NCBI GenBank assembly: GCA_019745195.1
Contig: JAIETL010000051.1
Span: forward strand, 1 to 64,000
DNA from: Beijerinckiaceae bacterium
GTDB taxonomy: Bacteria; Pseudomonadota; Alphaproteobacteria; Rhizobiales; Beijerinckiaceae
DNA length: 64,000 bases
Direction of reading: 5' to 3'
Made by a program: the position numbers and the translations under genes. Under the pieces are notes generated by a model. It saw only the letters and a program-made list of their open reading frames with translations, searched no databases and was not told the DNA's origin. Below, in pieces: positions 1 through 9,381 of the stretch (positions are counted from its first letter, which is position 1; each line of letters starts with the position of its first letter).

Positions 1-150
1 CGAGCGAACATTGGTTGCCGAGTATAGTCTTGACGAAACGTCGACGTGACCGTCGAAGCTTCAGGATAGGGCTCGGGGAAGTCGGGACGTTCGCGTGCCG
101 TTGCGACGCTCGAGCGTCCCGCGTGCTGCCTCATAGGCATGAAGGGCGAG

Positions 151-1230
151 ATGAGCGTCTCCGAACGACGAGCGCCAAAGCTCCGGGCGGCAAAGAGGAT
201 CGGCGCGGATGGAGAAGCCGTCGCCGAGTCGCTCCCGCCGTCGGACGTCGGGACCGGGCCGCTGTGGCGGATATCGCGACAAGACCTAGACAAGCTCATG
301 ACCACGCTGGAGGTCGGCCGCGTCGGTCTTTCGGAGCGCGCGCTCGTCGCAGGGGCCTCCCTGGTCCTACCACGTTGCGAGCTTTCCACGATCCACTACT
401 GCCTCGCGGGCTCGGGTAAATTACTGGTGGATGGCGAGCTGCCCATCCACTTGAGCGCCCACACGTTGGTGATCGTCCCTCCCGGAAAGGGGCTGACCAT
501 CGTCCCATCCGATCCGGTTCCGGCAGCGCAACGGGGCAACGCCAAGTTCCTCGACGACGCCTTCGTCCTCGGATCGGCGCACCGGTATGAAGTCGGGGAC
601 GGCGAGCCGTCGGTGATGCTCGTGTGCGGCTCCTTCCAAGCCGTCTGCGCGGCGGCGCTCGACCTCTTCGCGTCGCTTGCGTCCCCGATCGTCGAGACGT
701 TCGACGCGCACGATCAGCTGGATCAGGTATTGAGTTTCGCGATGGCCGAGCTCGCGGCGCAAGACGTAGGCGGCGGGCCGATGTCGGCGGCTCTTCTCAA
801 GCTGGTGCTGCTCAGCCTCCTTCGGCGTTGTCTGGTATCCGAAAACCCTTGGGTCGAGCGCTTCTCGATCCTGAACGATCCGCCTGTCGCGCGTGCCTTC
901 GCGGAAATGGCTTCTCGACCGGCCGCCCGGCATACGGTTCAAAGCCTTTCGCACTTGGTCGGCCTGAGCCGCTCGGCATTCATGTCGAGGTTCGCTTCTT
1001 CGTTCGCGGAGTCGCCGATGTCGTTGCTGCGCCGCCTGAGGATGCGGCACGCGGCCGGGCAGCTGGCGGCCAACGCACTGTCGATCGACCAGGTCGCGCT
1101 CCAAGCCGGTTACCAAAGCCGCAGCAGCTTCACCCGTACTTTCCGCAGGCATTATGGGAGCGACCCCAGCGAGTATCGAGCGGAAGCACGACGCACGCCG
1201 GGCACGGGCCCCGTGTGGCAGGCGCCATGA
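151..1230 (+). CDS. AraC family transcriptional regulator
   Basis: Predicted cytoplasmic DNA-binding regulator. The N-terminal two thirds resemble the AraC-type cupin sensor domain (hydrophobic beta-strand run with LLVDGELPIHL and LVIVPPGKG). The C-terminal ~100 residues form the AraC double helix-turn-helix: first helix pair around LSHLVGLSRSAFMSRF, second around VALQAGYQSRSSFTRTFRRHYG, which is the hallmark AraC signature. An upstream ATG exists at 139, but the one at 151 has AAGGG just before it, so I chose 151. It stands alone on the plus strand and converges on the DUF427 gene. Its effector and targets cannot be read from the sequence. The window starts only 150 bases upstream, so its promoter region is incompletely seen. 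Confidence 0.85.
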   Translation: MSVSERRAPKLRAAKRIGADGEAVAESLPPSDVGTGPLWRISRQDLDKLMTTLEVGRVGLSERALVAGASLVLPRCELSTIHYCLAGSGKLLVDGELPIHLSAHTLVIVPPGKGLTIVPSDPVPAAQRGNAKFLDDAFVLGSAHRYEVGDGEPSVMLVCGSFQAVCAAALDLFASLASPIVETFDAHDQLDQVLSFAMAELAAQDVGGGPMSAALLKLVLLSLLRRCLVSENPWVERFSILNDPPVARAFAEMASRPAARHTVQSLSHLVGLSRSAFMSRFASSFAESPMSLLRRLRMRHAAGQLAANALSIDQVALQAGYQSRSSFTRTFRRHYGSDPSEYRAEARRTPGTGPVWQAP

Positions 1231-1376
1231 GAACGCTCCGCCCTGGAATGAGGACGCCGCCATTCATGATTGACGGTGCGTAGATAAGCCAGCGCGCCCG
1301 TCGCGGGAGTGGCCAGGGGATGATGGCACCGGCAAGCGTCGCAGTCGGGCGGAGCTGGCCGAAGATCGACGGTCGC

Positions 1377-1658
1377 TCAGTTCACTTCGACGCCTTTCCA
1401 GAACGCGACGTAGCCCGCGATGTTCGCGGCCGCCGCCGACGGCTTCGGGTAGTACCAGGCCGCATCTCGATTGGTTTCGCCGTCGACGACCAATGAATGG
1501 TAACTCGCCTTCCCCTTCCATGGGCATACGCTCGTCGTCGCACTCGGCCGGAGGAACTCCATATTGACGGAACCGGGCGGGAAATAATGATTTCCCTCCA
1601 CTACGACGGTCTCGTCGGATTGCGCGATCGTCGCCCCATTCCAGATTGCCGAGGTCAT
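1377..1658 (-). CDS. DUF427 domain-containing protein
   Basis: A small soluble protein of about 93 residues matching the DUF427 family. Recognisable features are the opening AIWNGATIAQSDETVVVEGN, the central FLRPSATTSVCPWKGKASY and the late DAAWYYPKPSAAAANI. The length is normal for a single-domain member. Its biochemical role is not established. A GTG at 1661 directly precedes the ATG at 1658. GGGAG a few bases upstream fits the ATG, which I used. It is followed on the same strand, after about 145 bases, by the 3' end of the convergent AraC gene, so it is probably monocistronic. Confidence 0.85.
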   Translation of the reverse strand: MTSAIWNGATIAQSDETVVVEGNHYFPPGSVNMEFLRPSATTSVCPWKGKASYHSLVVDGETNRDAAWYYPKPSAAAANIAGYVAFWKGVEVN

Positions 1659-1850
1659 CACCTACTCCCTATGTGCTGTTTCAGACTTGATGCGGCCCGT
1701 ATCGAACCAAGTGCGGTGGGGCCGAAGAGGAAGAAGTACGCGCCCCCTCATGCATAGGGAGTAAGCGCTAGGTCCGGAGCGCCGCGTCCGCGTGAGGCTC
1801 TCGTCTCGACGTAGTCCCGGTTCCGCTGGTCGAATGGCCACGCCACTGTT

Positions 1851-2879
1851 CTAGACGAGGCGACCGCGTGTCTCGGCGCGCAAGCTCGCAAGGTCCCTCG
1901 CGAAGATGCGAATGCCGTCCGCGAGCTTTTCGGTCGCCATGGCATCCTCGTTCATGATCCATCGGAAGGTGATCTCGTCCATGGGCCCCGCTGGATCGGG
2001 TCGCTTGATGTCGACTACATCCTCGCCGACGAACCAATGGCAGATCGCGTCTTCCGGTTCGCGCATGCTTTTTGTCGAAACGTCGCCCGGGTTTAGAACG
2101 CGCTCCAGCTTACCCATGTCCCCGGCGAGTTCGTCGAGGAGCGCAGGCGCGATCGTGAGCCTGTCGCATCCGGCCAGCGCCTCGATCTGTCCGATGCTCC
2201 GAAAAGACGCCCCCATGACGACGGTCGGGATGCCGTTCCGCTTGTAATAGCCGTATATTTCGCGAACCGACCGGACGCCGGGGTCCTCGTGCGGGGCAAA
2301 GTCCCTCCCGGTGGACGTCCTGTGCCAGTCGTAGATGCGGCCGACGAAGGGTGAAATCAGGAAAGCTCCCGCCTCTGCGCTGGCGATGGCCTGGGCCCTG
2401 TTCAGGAGAAGCGTCATGTTGCACTGGATGCCCTCTCGCTGGAGCGCTTCCGCCGCGCGGATTCCTTCCCAAGTCGAGGCCAGCTTGATGAGCACCCGCT
2501 CGCGTTCGACGCCGCGCTCGCGGTAGTCGGCGATAATTCGGCGAGCCTTGGCGATCGATGCATCGACGTTGAAGGAGAGGTTGGCGTCCACTTCCGTGGA
2601 GACGTATCCCGGCACCAGTCGCAGGAGTTCCATTCCTACGGAGATTGCCAGGCGGTCCGAAGTCGCCGCAGCTACATATGAAGCGTCGCCGCCCTTCCGC
2701 CGTCCCCACGACAGCGCCTCTTCGACGACGTCCGCATAAGCCTCGGTGCCGATCGCCTTCAAGACGATCGTTGGATTCGTCGTGCAGTCCACGGGTTTGA
2801 GGCGTGCGACTGCATCGAGATCGCCCGTATCGGCCACGATCGTGGTCATCGCACGCAGTTGATCCAGCTTGGACGTCAC
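1851..2879 (-). CDS. tal: Transaldolase (class I, TalB-type)
   Basis: Transfers a dihydroxyacetone unit between sugar phosphates in the non-oxidative pentose phosphate pathway; cytoplasmic. The product begins [19 protein letters not shown], has the family segment [12 protein letters not shown], and carries the Schiff-base lysine in [11 protein letters not shown]. Later comes PFVGRIYDW. About 342 residues is a little longer than E. coli TalB. The ORF track starts at 2945, but a GTG at 2879 preceded by AGGGAGGAG at ideal spacing marks the real start, and the extra 22 residues look non-coding. It sits alone between DUF427 and DUF2171 genes on the same strand. No other pentose phosphate genes are visible nearby. 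Confidence 0.93.
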   Translation of the reverse strand: MTSKLDQLRAMTTIVADTGDLDAVARLKPVDCTTNPTIVLKAIGTEAYADVVEEALSWGRRKGGDASYVAAATSDRLAISVGMELLRLVPGYVSTEVDANLSFNVDASIAKARRIIADYRERGVERERVLIKLASTWEGIRAAEALQREGIQCNMTLLLNRAQAIASAEAGAFLISPFVGRIYDWHRTSTGRDFAPHEDPGVRSVREIYGYYKRNGIPTVVMGASFRSIGQIEALAGCDRLTIAPALLDELAGDMGKLERVLNPGDVSTKSMREPEDAICHWFVGEDVVDIKRPDPAGPMDEITFRWIMNEDAMATEKLADGIRIFARDLASLRAETRGRLV

Positions 2880-3004
2880 GACCTGCTCCTCCCTGTACCG
2901 ACCCGGTGGACGAGCCGTAGCGGCATCGGCCGCCGGCCTCGGCACGGAGAACGCGGGGCTGTCGCCATCGGCTCGGCCTTCCTCTCTACCGACCTGCCTC
3001 GATG

Positions 3005-3259
3005 TCAGACGGGCTTTCCGGATTGTTCTTCCTCGAAGGTCACCGCGACGTCGGCATTCGCGGACAACCGAACCTGTTGCCCCTCGACGCCTGTGACCAA
3101 GCCGACAGCGATGAAATGGCTGTGATCCTTATGCCGGCCCTCGCCGCTGTCGCGTTTGGAGAGCCGTATCCGGCCGTCGACCACGGCCTCCACCGTGCCG
3201 ATGTGCACGCCGTCAGCACCGATCACCTTCATGTCGGGGACGATTTTGTCTTCGGTCAT
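3005..3259 (-). CDS. DUF2171 domain-containing protein
   Basis: An 84-residue soluble protein of the DUF2171 type, a small beta-barrel resembling PRC-barrel folds. Visible hallmarks are the opening [19 protein letters not shown], a middle RIRLSKRDS, and [10 protein letters not shown]. The ATG has AAGGAG upstream, supporting the start. In alphaproteobacteria such genes are often linked with stress or envelope functions, but no reaction is known. It lies just downstream of the egtB-like gene on the same strand (55-base gap), so the two may be co-transcribed. Confidence 0.8.
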   Translation of the reverse strand: MTEDKIVPDMKVIGADGVHIGTVEAVVDGRIRLSKRDSGEGRHKDHSHFIAVGLVTGVEGQQVRLSANADVAVTFEEEQSGKPV

Positions 3260-3314
3260 CTTCAGCTCCTTGGTTTCGGGGCGCCGCTCGGGACAGAGCG
3301 GTCGGCGTTCCGGA

Positions 3315-4592
3315 TCAGGCGTCCTCGGCCAGCCTCAGGCCGGAGAATTGCCATCGGGTGTGCGGCGGGAAGAAATTGCGGTAGCTCGCACGGATGTGGC
3401 CGGGGGGAGTCACGCACGAACCGCCGCGCAACACGAACTGCCCCGACATGAATTTGCCGTTGTACTCTCCGACGGCCCCCTCGACGGCCCGGAAGCGCGG
3501 GTACGGCGAGAACGGGCTACGGGTCCACTCCCAGACGTCCCCGAACGTCTGCTGAAGCCCCGTCGTGCGAGAGGACGCGGGCTTCGGCCGCAGTCGGCCG
3601 GTATCGAGAAAGTTGCCGACGGGCCCGAGATTTCGGGTCGCGGCCTCCCACTCGGTTTCCGTCGGCAATCGCTTTCCTGCCCACGTGGCGAAGGCGTCGG
3701 CTTCGAAGTAGCTGACATGGGCTACCGGCGCCGTGGGATCGACGGGCTGAAAGCCCCGCAAGGTCATCGCCCAGTACTGCCCGTCACGGAGTTCCCAGTA
3801 GAGTGGCCCCGACCAGTCCTCGGCGAGGACACGCGCCCACCCCTCCGACAGCCACAGAAGCGAACTCCGGTAGCCGCCGTCTTCGATGAACTCCATCCAC
3901 TCCGCGTTGGTGACGAGACGGTCGGCGAGGCGAAAGGGCTCGATGAGAACTCGGTGACGCGGCCCCTCGCTGTCGAATGCAAAGCCCGCCCCGTCATGAC
4001 CGATCTCGACGATCCCGCCGTCGAAGGCGGTGAACGAGAGCGGAGTGGGCGCCTGTGTCTCGACCGCGACGGGGCTCGGATCGCGGTAGGCGGGCCGGAT
4101 CGGATTCTGTGCGAAGAGGTGGAGGATGTCCGTCAGCAGAAGTTCCTGATGCTGCTGTTCATGATGGCAGCCGAGCTCGACCAGTTCCGAGACCTCGGGA
4201 CCGGGTCTCGACCGCAGCAGCCTGCCGACCGCAGCATCGACGTGTTTCCGATATTTGTAGATCTCGTCCAGCGCCGGACGGGTGACCATGCCGCGACGGG
4301 GGCGCGGCTGCCGTGCGCCGAGCGTCTCGTAGTACGAGTTGAAGAGAAAGCTGAACCGCTCGTCGAACGGTTCGTATTCGGGGAGATGAGGAGAGAGGAC
4401 CATCGCCTCGAAGAACCACGTCGTGTGCGCGAGGTGCCACTTCGAGGGGCTGGCGTCGGGCATGGACTGTACCGTCGCGTCCGCGTCAGAGAGCGGCTCG
4501 CCGAGCTTTTCGCTGGTGCCCCGGACCTGTTGAAAAAGAAGCTCCAGGTCGTCGGGGGCGAGGGAGGATTGAAACAAGCGCGCGGGGTTCAT
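3315..4592 (-). CDS. egtB: Ergothioneine biosynthesis protein EgtB-like (hercynylcysteine sulfoxide synthase)
   Basis: Non-haem iron sulfoxide synthase that joins oxygen, a thiol donor and hercynine. The N-terminal DinB-like half carries KWHLAHTTWFFE (first iron histidine near residue 53) and a CHHEQQHQE segment supplying the HxxxHxE pair near residue 145. The C-terminal half is a formylglycine-generating-enzyme-like domain with RLPTETEWEAA, GDVWEWTRSPF and VLRGGSC. The 425-residue length is normal for EgtB. No egtD methyltransferase is adjacent, so if it makes ergothioneine its partner is elsewhere. A selenoneine-type (SenA) or other EgtB homologue cannot be excluded. It is divergent from the flavin oxidoreductase gene at 4840, leaving about 250 bases for two promoters. 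Confidence 0.85.
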   Translation of the reverse strand: MNPARLFQSSLAPDDLELLFQQVRGTSEKLGEPLSDADATVQSMPDASPSKWHLAHTTWFFEAMVLSPHLPEYEPFDERFSFLFNSYYETLGARQPRPRRGMVTRPALDEIYKYRKHVDAAVGRLLRSRPGPEVSELVELGCHHEQQHQELLLTDILHLFAQNPIRPAYRDPSPVAVETQAPTPLSFTAFDGGIVEIGHDGAGFAFDSEGPRHRVLIEPFRLADRLVTNAEWMEFIEDGGYRSSLLWLSEGWARVLAEDWSGPLYWELRDGQYWAMTLRGFQPVDPTAPVAHVSYFEADAFATWAGKRLPTETEWEAATRNLGPVGNFLDTGRLRPKPASSRTTGLQQTFGDVWEWTRSPFSPYPRFRAVEGAVGEYNGKFMSGQFVLRGGSCVTPPGHIRASYRNFFPPHTRWQFSGLRLAEDA

Positions 4593-4839
4593 TGCAAATG
4601 CTCACGGTGGTTTTGGGATCGGCGACGGCAACGCCCCACCGTGGATGTTCGACGTTAGGTGATGACTTCAGGTCGAGAATCTCAAACGCGTGTCCGATCG
4701 TCCAAAACGGCAATCTTGCGTGAGTGTCGTCGTCCGGCGGCTCTACGCTGCGGTTGGGCCGCTTGCCTGCGCTCGGAGCAGGTAAGCTCCTCGCCGGGCA
4801 GCCCTTGGAGCGGCGGGTCAACTTTCGGAGAGTTCTACA

Positions 4840-6219
4840 GTGAGCGAAGAGTTCGACGCCCTCATCATCGGAGCCGGCCAATCCGGCCCATTTCTAGCGG
4901 CGAAGCTCGCGAAGGCGGGCCAAAAGGTCGCGTTGATCGAGCGCGAGCATTTGGGTGGGACCTGCGTGAACGATGGCTGCACGCCAACCAAGACGCTGGT
5001 CGCGAGCGCCCGGGCGGCTTGGGCGGTGCGCCACGCGGCGGAATTCGGCGTTTCGGTGCAGGGCCCGATCACCGTCGATATGCGAGCCGTCAAAGCTCGC
5101 ATGAACGAGGTGGTGGGCACCTCCGTCAAGAGTCTGACCGAATGGTTGCGGAGCTTCAAATCGTTGGAAATCATAATGGGTTCGGGCAGCTTCGTCTCCC
5201 CCCGAGAGGTCAAGGTGGGCGACCGCGTTCTGTCGGCTCCGCGGATATTCATCAACACCGGCGGTTCCGCGACCATACCGGGCTGGCCCGGCCTGGATGG
5301 CGTGTCCTATCTGACGAACACCTCGCTGTTGGAACTCGAGACGGTGCCGGAGCACCTCGTCATCGCGGGGGGCGGCTATATCGCGCTCGAATTCGCTCAG
5401 ATTTACGCCCGCTTCGGCGCCAAGGTCACCGTCGTCGAGCGCGATACGCGGATCGCCTCACGCGAGGACGAAGAGATATCCGACGCGATCCGTGACATCC
5501 TGGCGGCGGACGGCGTCTCCTTTCTCGTCGGCGCAACGGTGAGCTCGGCGGAACGGACGCAACACGGTGTGCGTCTCCATCTACGACAGGACGGCCAGGA
5601 TACCCGTATCGAAGGGTCTCATCTGCTCGTAGCCCTGGGACGCACGCCCAACACGGCCGATCTAGACCTACCCGCCGCCGGCCTAGGCACCGACGCACGC
5701 GGCTTCATACCGGTTGACGACCACCTGCTTACGACTGTGCCCGGGATCTGGGCGCTGGGCGACGTGAACGGTCGCGGCGCTTTCACGCACACCTCCTACA
5801 ACGACTACGAGATCGTGAGCGACAACCTTCTCGAGGGTGGCGAGCGCTCGATCGCGCATCGCATACCGGTCTACGGCCTCTTCATCGATCCGCCGCTAGG
5901 CCGCATCGGCATGAGCGAGGCGGAGGTCCGCAAGTCCGGAAGGAGTGCGCTTCTGGCTACCTATCCGATGGCGCGGGTGGGCCGCGCCCGCGAGCGCGGA
6001 GAAACCAAAGGTCTCATGAAGGTTCTCGTGGATGCGCAGAGCCACCAGATCCTCGGCGCCGCCATCCTCGGCATCGGTGGGGACGAGGTGATCCACTCGC
6101 TGCTGCAGCTCATGGCCGCCGGCACCCCTTACACGACCCTGATGGAAACGGTCCACATCCACCCGACGGTCAGCGAACTCATCCCGACCATGCTGGCGGG
6201 CCTCGAACCGTTGAGGTGA
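4840..6219 (+). CDS. FAD-dependent pyridine nucleotide-disulfide oxidoreductase (mercuric reductase/Lpd-like)
   Basis: A 459-residue class I flavoprotein disulfide reductase. An FAD-binding GAGQSG lies at residues 11-16, and the redox-active pair sits in GGTCVNDGC (Cys42/Cys47). The NAD(P)-binding Rossmann motif is IAGGGYIALEFAQ, followed by FAD-contact GDVNGRGAFTH. The C-terminal dimer-interface motif HIHPTVSE supplies the His-Glu acid-base pair. Start is a GTG with GGAG nine bases upstream. No HMA domain or C-terminal cysteine pair of true MerA is present, so mercury reduction is unlikely. The substrate (a small disulfide, lipoyl group or other) is open. Probably monocistronic and divergent from egtB. 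Confidence 0.85.
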   Translation: MSEEFDALIIGAGQSGPFLAAKLAKAGQKVALIEREHLGGTCVNDGCTPTKTLVASARAAWAVRHAAEFGVSVQGPITVDMRAVKARMNEVVGTSVKSLTEWLRSFKSLEIIMGSGSFVSPREVKVGDRVLSAPRIFINTGGSATIPGWPGLDGVSYLTNTSLLELETVPEHLVIAGGGYIALEFAQIYARFGAKVTVVERDTRIASREDEEISDAIRDILAADGVSFLVGATVSSAERTQHGVRLHLRQDGQDTRIEGSHLLVALGRTPNTADLDLPAAGLGTDARGFIPVDDHLLTTVPGIWALGDVNGRGAFTHTSYNDYEIVSDNLLEGGERSIAHRIPVYGLFIDPPLGRIGMSEAEVRKSGRSALLATYPMARVGRARERGETKGLMKVLVDAQSHQILGAAILGIGGDEVIHSLLQLMAAGTPYTTLMETVHIHPTVSELIPTMLAGLEPLR

Positions 6220-6700
6220 CGTCCCTATTGGCGCATTCCGAGGTCGGACGAGTCGTTCGTCCGCTGTCCGAAGTCGTTCGCCGGTGCTGATCACCTTCTT
6301 TAGGCACGAGGTTCGCGGTTGCGCCGACACCCATAGTTGTCGGGCTCCGTCGATAATTGTGTCGGTTCTGCCGCATAGTTCGTCGGTTGGCATCTCGATC
6401 GCTTCGACGACTTGGCAGACGCGCAGGTCAGGGGGGCTCCATCGTCGCTGGAGAACTTTTATTGGCTCGCATGGAAGGCAATGTCGGGTCCGCGCCACAA
6501 ACGCCGATCGCCTGTCCGGACGAGATGCGCCACTTGCCGACATTCGTGTCCTGCCAGATAGCGGACGCTTATGAGTGTCGGTCTGGAGCAGCGAGCAAGG
6601 CGCTACCGCCGTCAAACGCCTGAAGTTGCAAAATTTCTGAAGTGTGAACTGCCTCACCGAGGCACTGGGCCTCGCGCTGCCCGCGACAGGCTAACTGAAA
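6220..6700. other. Intergenic stretch without a convincing gene
   Basis: About 480 bases after the flavin oxidoreductase. ORFs in this stretch are short, arginine-rich and overlap each other on both strands, and none resembles a known family. It ends where homology to the 3' end of ilvD begins, so I take it as degraded or imported sequence. Apart from a small hairpin right after the oxidoreductase stop I see no feature here. Confidence 0.5.
6245..6263 (+). terminator. Candidate hairpin downstream of the oxidoreductase
   Basis: CGGACGA, five-base loop GTCGT, then TCGTCCG: a perfect 7-bp stem 25 bases after the stop codon. There is no T-tract, so intrinsic termination is uncertain; position is the main argument. 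Confidence 0.35.
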
Positions 6701-7093
6701 TCGAAAGGACCCGGAAAAGCCTGCGCGCTCGTCACCAATGGGCGCTTCTCGGGCGGCTCGTCGGGCCCCTCGATTGGCCATATCTCGCCGGAAGCGGCCG
6801 AGGGCGGCGCGATCGGTCTAGTCGGGAGCGGCGACGTCATCGCGATCGACATCCCTAACCGCTCGATCTCGCTGCAAGTCTCCGACGAGGAATTGGCGCG
6901 CCGCCGCGCTGCGATAGAGGCGAAGGGCAAAGACGCTTGGAAGCCGGCCGCACCACGCAAGCGCAAGGCGACCACGGCGCTGCGGGCCTATGCTGCCCAT
7001 GCGAGAAGTGCGGCCAGGGGGCCGTGCGAGTCGTTGCAGACTGACGCACCTGGTCAGTGTTCAAGATCGGCAGCCTGTCGAAAGCCAATGTGA
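6701..7093 (+). pseudogene. ilvD: 3' fragment of dihydroxy-acid dehydratase (ilvD)
   Basis: In the frame ending at 7093 the translation reads [18 protein letters not shown], then [17 protein letters not shown], then [19 protein letters not shown], and ends near [14 protein letters not shown]. This is the conserved C-terminal domain of IlvD, the Fe-S dehydratase of branched-chain amino acid synthesis. Nothing of the preceding ~480 residues is present, because a TAA closes the frame at 6692. The last family residues (expected ARGAV) are lost by a one-base shift at a G-run near 7017-7021. There is no start codon at the break. I call it a dead remnant left by recombination; a functional ilvD should exist elsewhere. 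Confidence 0.85.
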
Positions 7094-7278
7094 ACGCAGG
7101 TCGAAAGCGCCAGAAGCAGGCTTGAGAAAGCAGCCTGATGTCAAACCTACACAAACCCAACTTGTCAATTCATTTTTTTGGTGGCGGCGCCCAATAGTAA
7201 TATTCTGTCAATAATCCACACAATCTGTTATAGAATTTCTTGGTCTCTCGAACAAATTTGACCTGGTTGTGTCGCGGG
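7094..7278. other. AT-rich intergenic segment
   Basis: Base composition drops sharply to AT-rich between about 7140 and 7260 (runs such as CATTTTTTTGG and TAATATTCTG), unlike the surrounding GC-rich DNA. It carries no gene. It lies between the ilvD remnant and the 3' end of the quinone oxidoreductase gene, and may be a scar of a past insertion. Confidence 0.4.
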
Positions 7279-8262
7279 CTATGTCAGAAGGACGACGGAC
7301 CCCTGCGTTTGTCTTTGCTCCATTTGATTGTGGGCCTGAACAACCTGAGCCAACGGCAACTTCATCCCGATCTGGGGCTTCAAGATACCTCCATTGATCG
7401 CCGTGAATACGCGTTTGGCTCCAGCAAGTAGGTCGTCCCTACGATCCGTGTAATGGGAAACGGTCGGGCGCGTCACGAACAGGGATCCGCTGTCGCGCAG
7501 TTTTGACAACGAGATTGGATCGACGTCGCCCGAAGCCCAGCCATAGCTGACCAGCAGGCCGAAGCGCCTGAGCGACCCCATCGATGCGTCGAATGTGTCT
7601 CGACCGATGGAGTCGTAAGCGACCGACACCCCGGCCCCGCCGGTCAAGGATCGAACCTCATCTGAGAGGTCGCTGGTCGCGCTCCGCACGAGAACATGGT
7701 CGCATCCGAGCGCGACCGCCATGTCGCGCTTGGATTCTCTGCCGACCACACCGATGACGATCACCCCCGCCGCCTTCAGCAGCGGAACGATGATGCTGCC
7801 GACGCCGCCGGTCGCGGCATGAACCAGGACTGGCTCGCCAGGTTCGAGCTTGCGTAGGCGGGTGACGAGATAGTCGGCCGTCAGCGCCTTGAAAAACATC
7901 GCTGCGGCGTCGATCAGCTCGACAGCTTCCGGAACCCTGACGACGCGCGACGCCGGCACGCAGCGACGCGTGGCATAAGCGCCGGGCGGACCGCCGGCAT
8001 AGACGACTCGATCGCCGACCGCCAGATCGGCAACGCCCTCACCTACTGCCACGACATGCCCACTTGCCTCGAGCCCCAGCCGATAGGGGGTCTGCTTCGA
8101 CAGTTCGCCCCGCCGCAGCAGTACATCGATGAAGTTGACGCCGATAGCGACCTGCTCGATCAGAACCTCACCCGGCTGGGGCGACGTTACTATGGTCGTG
8201 CCGACAGACAGGACATCCGGCCCCCCGAACGCTTGGCCTTCGATAAACGTGCTGCTGTCCAC
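7279..8262 (-). CDS. Zinc-free alcohol dehydrogenase / NADPH:quinone oxidoreductase family protein
   Basis: A 327-residue medium-chain reductase of the QOR branch. The N-terminal GroES-like catalytic domain includes GVNFIDVLLRRGEL, the typical QOR signature, and LGLEASGHVVAVGEGV. The NADP-binding Rossmann fold has HAATGGVGSIIVPLLKAAG. The zinc-ligand cysteines and histidines of classical alcohol dehydrogenases are absent, so one-electron quinone or enone reduction with NADPH is expected. Start is GTG with AGGA upstream. It lies downstream of the LysR gene on the same strand with about 100 bases between them, so the LysR protein may control it. Confidence 0.88.
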   Translation of the reverse strand: MDSSTFIEGQAFGGPDVLSVGTTIVTSPQPGEVLIEQVAIGVNFIDVLLRRGELSKQTPYRLGLEASGHVVAVGEGVADLAVGDRVVYAGGPPGAYATRRCVPASRVVRVPEAVELIDAAAMFFKALTADYLVTRLRKLEPGEPVLVHAATGGVGSIIVPLLKAAGVIVIGVVGRESKRDMAVALGCDHVLVRSATSDLSDEVRSLTGGAGVSVAYDSIGRDTFDASMGSLRRFGLLVSYGWASGDVDPISLSKLRDSGSLFVTRPTVSHYTDRRDDLLAGAKRVFTAINGGILKPQIGMKLPLAQVVQAHNQMEQRQTQGSVVLLT

Positions 8263-8362
8263 GGCGTCATCCTGCGTTCCAGTGAATGACTTCAGGCTTG
8301 GATCGCGAGGCCTGCCTTGGCCACCCCGAGCAGCGGAAACCGGCTCTGCGAAAATGCAAAAC

Positions 8363-9259
8363 TTAGCCGAACGGGTCGAGTTCGGCGCGCGCGTCCATCA
8401 AAATCTGCGTCAGGCAATCGGTCACCTTCCGAACGCGCTCGGGAGCTGCCTCGTCGGCGGTGACCACCCAGACATCGACGATCAGCGGAGGTTCGCCGGT
8501 CAGCACACGCACCAGCCCGGCCACCTCCCCGACCGCGCAGGGCAGCGCGGCGATGCCCAGCCCCGCCTTGACGGCGGCGAACTGCGCCGCCATGGTCGAA
8601 GTTCGGAGCGCGAAGGTCTGTAGCGGCGCCTTCTCCATCAGCCAAGCGGCATGGATCAGGTAGTGAAAGTCGGGCAGCCACCCGATCAGTCGATGAGCGG
8701 CTAGATCCTCGCTGACGAGCGGCGCCAGCTGGTCCTGAACATAGCCCCGCGATGCATAGAGCCCGACCGCAAGCTTGGCGGCTCGGCGCATGCGATACTC
8801 GCCATGATCGGGACGCACGAGCCGTACCAAAATGTCGGCTTCGCGTCGCGCCAGCCGCAACGGGCGAACATCGGCCATGACATCGAGCGTCACACCCGGG
8901 TGTCCGGCAAGAAAAACGTTCAGGCGCGGCAGGAGGAACTCGACGCCGAGCAGCTCAGGCATCGCGATCGTGACGGGCCCCGACTGGGCCCCCAGATCGC
9001 TTCTCGCCCGCTGCTGGAACGCAGTTGCGCCGGTCTCGATCGCTTCCGCCTCTCCGAAAATCGTTCTACCCGCCTCGTTCAGCACATAGCCGGTCTGCCG
9101 CCGATGGAACAGCGGCTTGCCGACCGCGTGCTCCAGCGCGTCGATCCGCCGGGAGACCGTGGACTGGCTGACGCGAAGCTGGCGCGAGGCCTCGGTAAGG
9201 CTCTCACACCGCCCAAGCGCCAGGAAGTAGCGCAAATCGTTCCAGTCCATCGTGCTCAT
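8363..9259 (-). CDS. LysR family transcriptional regulator
   Basis: N-terminal winged helix-turn-helix: LRYFLALGRCESLTEASRQL, then VSQSTVSRRIDALEHAVG, then LFHRRQTGYVLNEAG, as in LysR proteins. It is followed by a periplasmic-binding-protein-like effector domain of about 200 residues. The ATG at 9259 (MSTMDW) was chosen; a further ATG lies three codons in and a TTG four codons upstream. It is divergent from the ThDP enzyme-Bug-dehydrogenase operon with about 120 bases between the starts, the classic arrangement for a LysR activator of the neighbouring catabolic operon. The inducer is unknown. Confidence 0.9.
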   Translation of the reverse strand: MSTMDWNDLRYFLALGRCESLTEASRQLRVSQSTVSRRIDALEHAVGKPLFHRRQTGYVLNEAGRTIFGEAEAIETGATAFQQRARSDLGAQSGPVTIAMPELLGVEFLLPRLNVFLAGHPGVTLDVMADVRPLRLARREADILVRLVRPDHGEYRMRRAAKLAVGLYASRGYVQDQLAPLVSEDLAAHRLIGWLPDFHYLIHAAWLMEKAPLQTFALRTSTMAAQFAAVKAGLGIAALPCAVGEVAGLVRVLTGEPPLIVDVWVVTADEAAPERVRKVTDCLTQILMDARAELDPFG

Positions 9260-9381
9260 CGGGTTTTCCAATTCTGCAAAATCAGTGGTCGATTTTTGCG
9301 CGAGTGTGAAGGCACTTCGCCGTCTAGCCTTTCATGCCAAGAGTGTCCCGTCGGGGCGCGACGACTGCCAAGCCGGGATCG

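Noticed and set aside
1-150. A gene in the first 150 bases
   Set aside because: Frames there are arginine-rich overlaps with no family likeness; treated as the upstream region of the AraC gene.
3156-4658. 500-codon plus-strand ORF opposite egtB
   Set aside because: Antisense to a gene with conserved catalytic motifs; no ribosome-binding site or recognisable fold.
4840-6219. Mercuric reductase (merA)
   Set aside because: Lacks the HMA domain and the C-terminal cysteine pair, and no mer genes are near.
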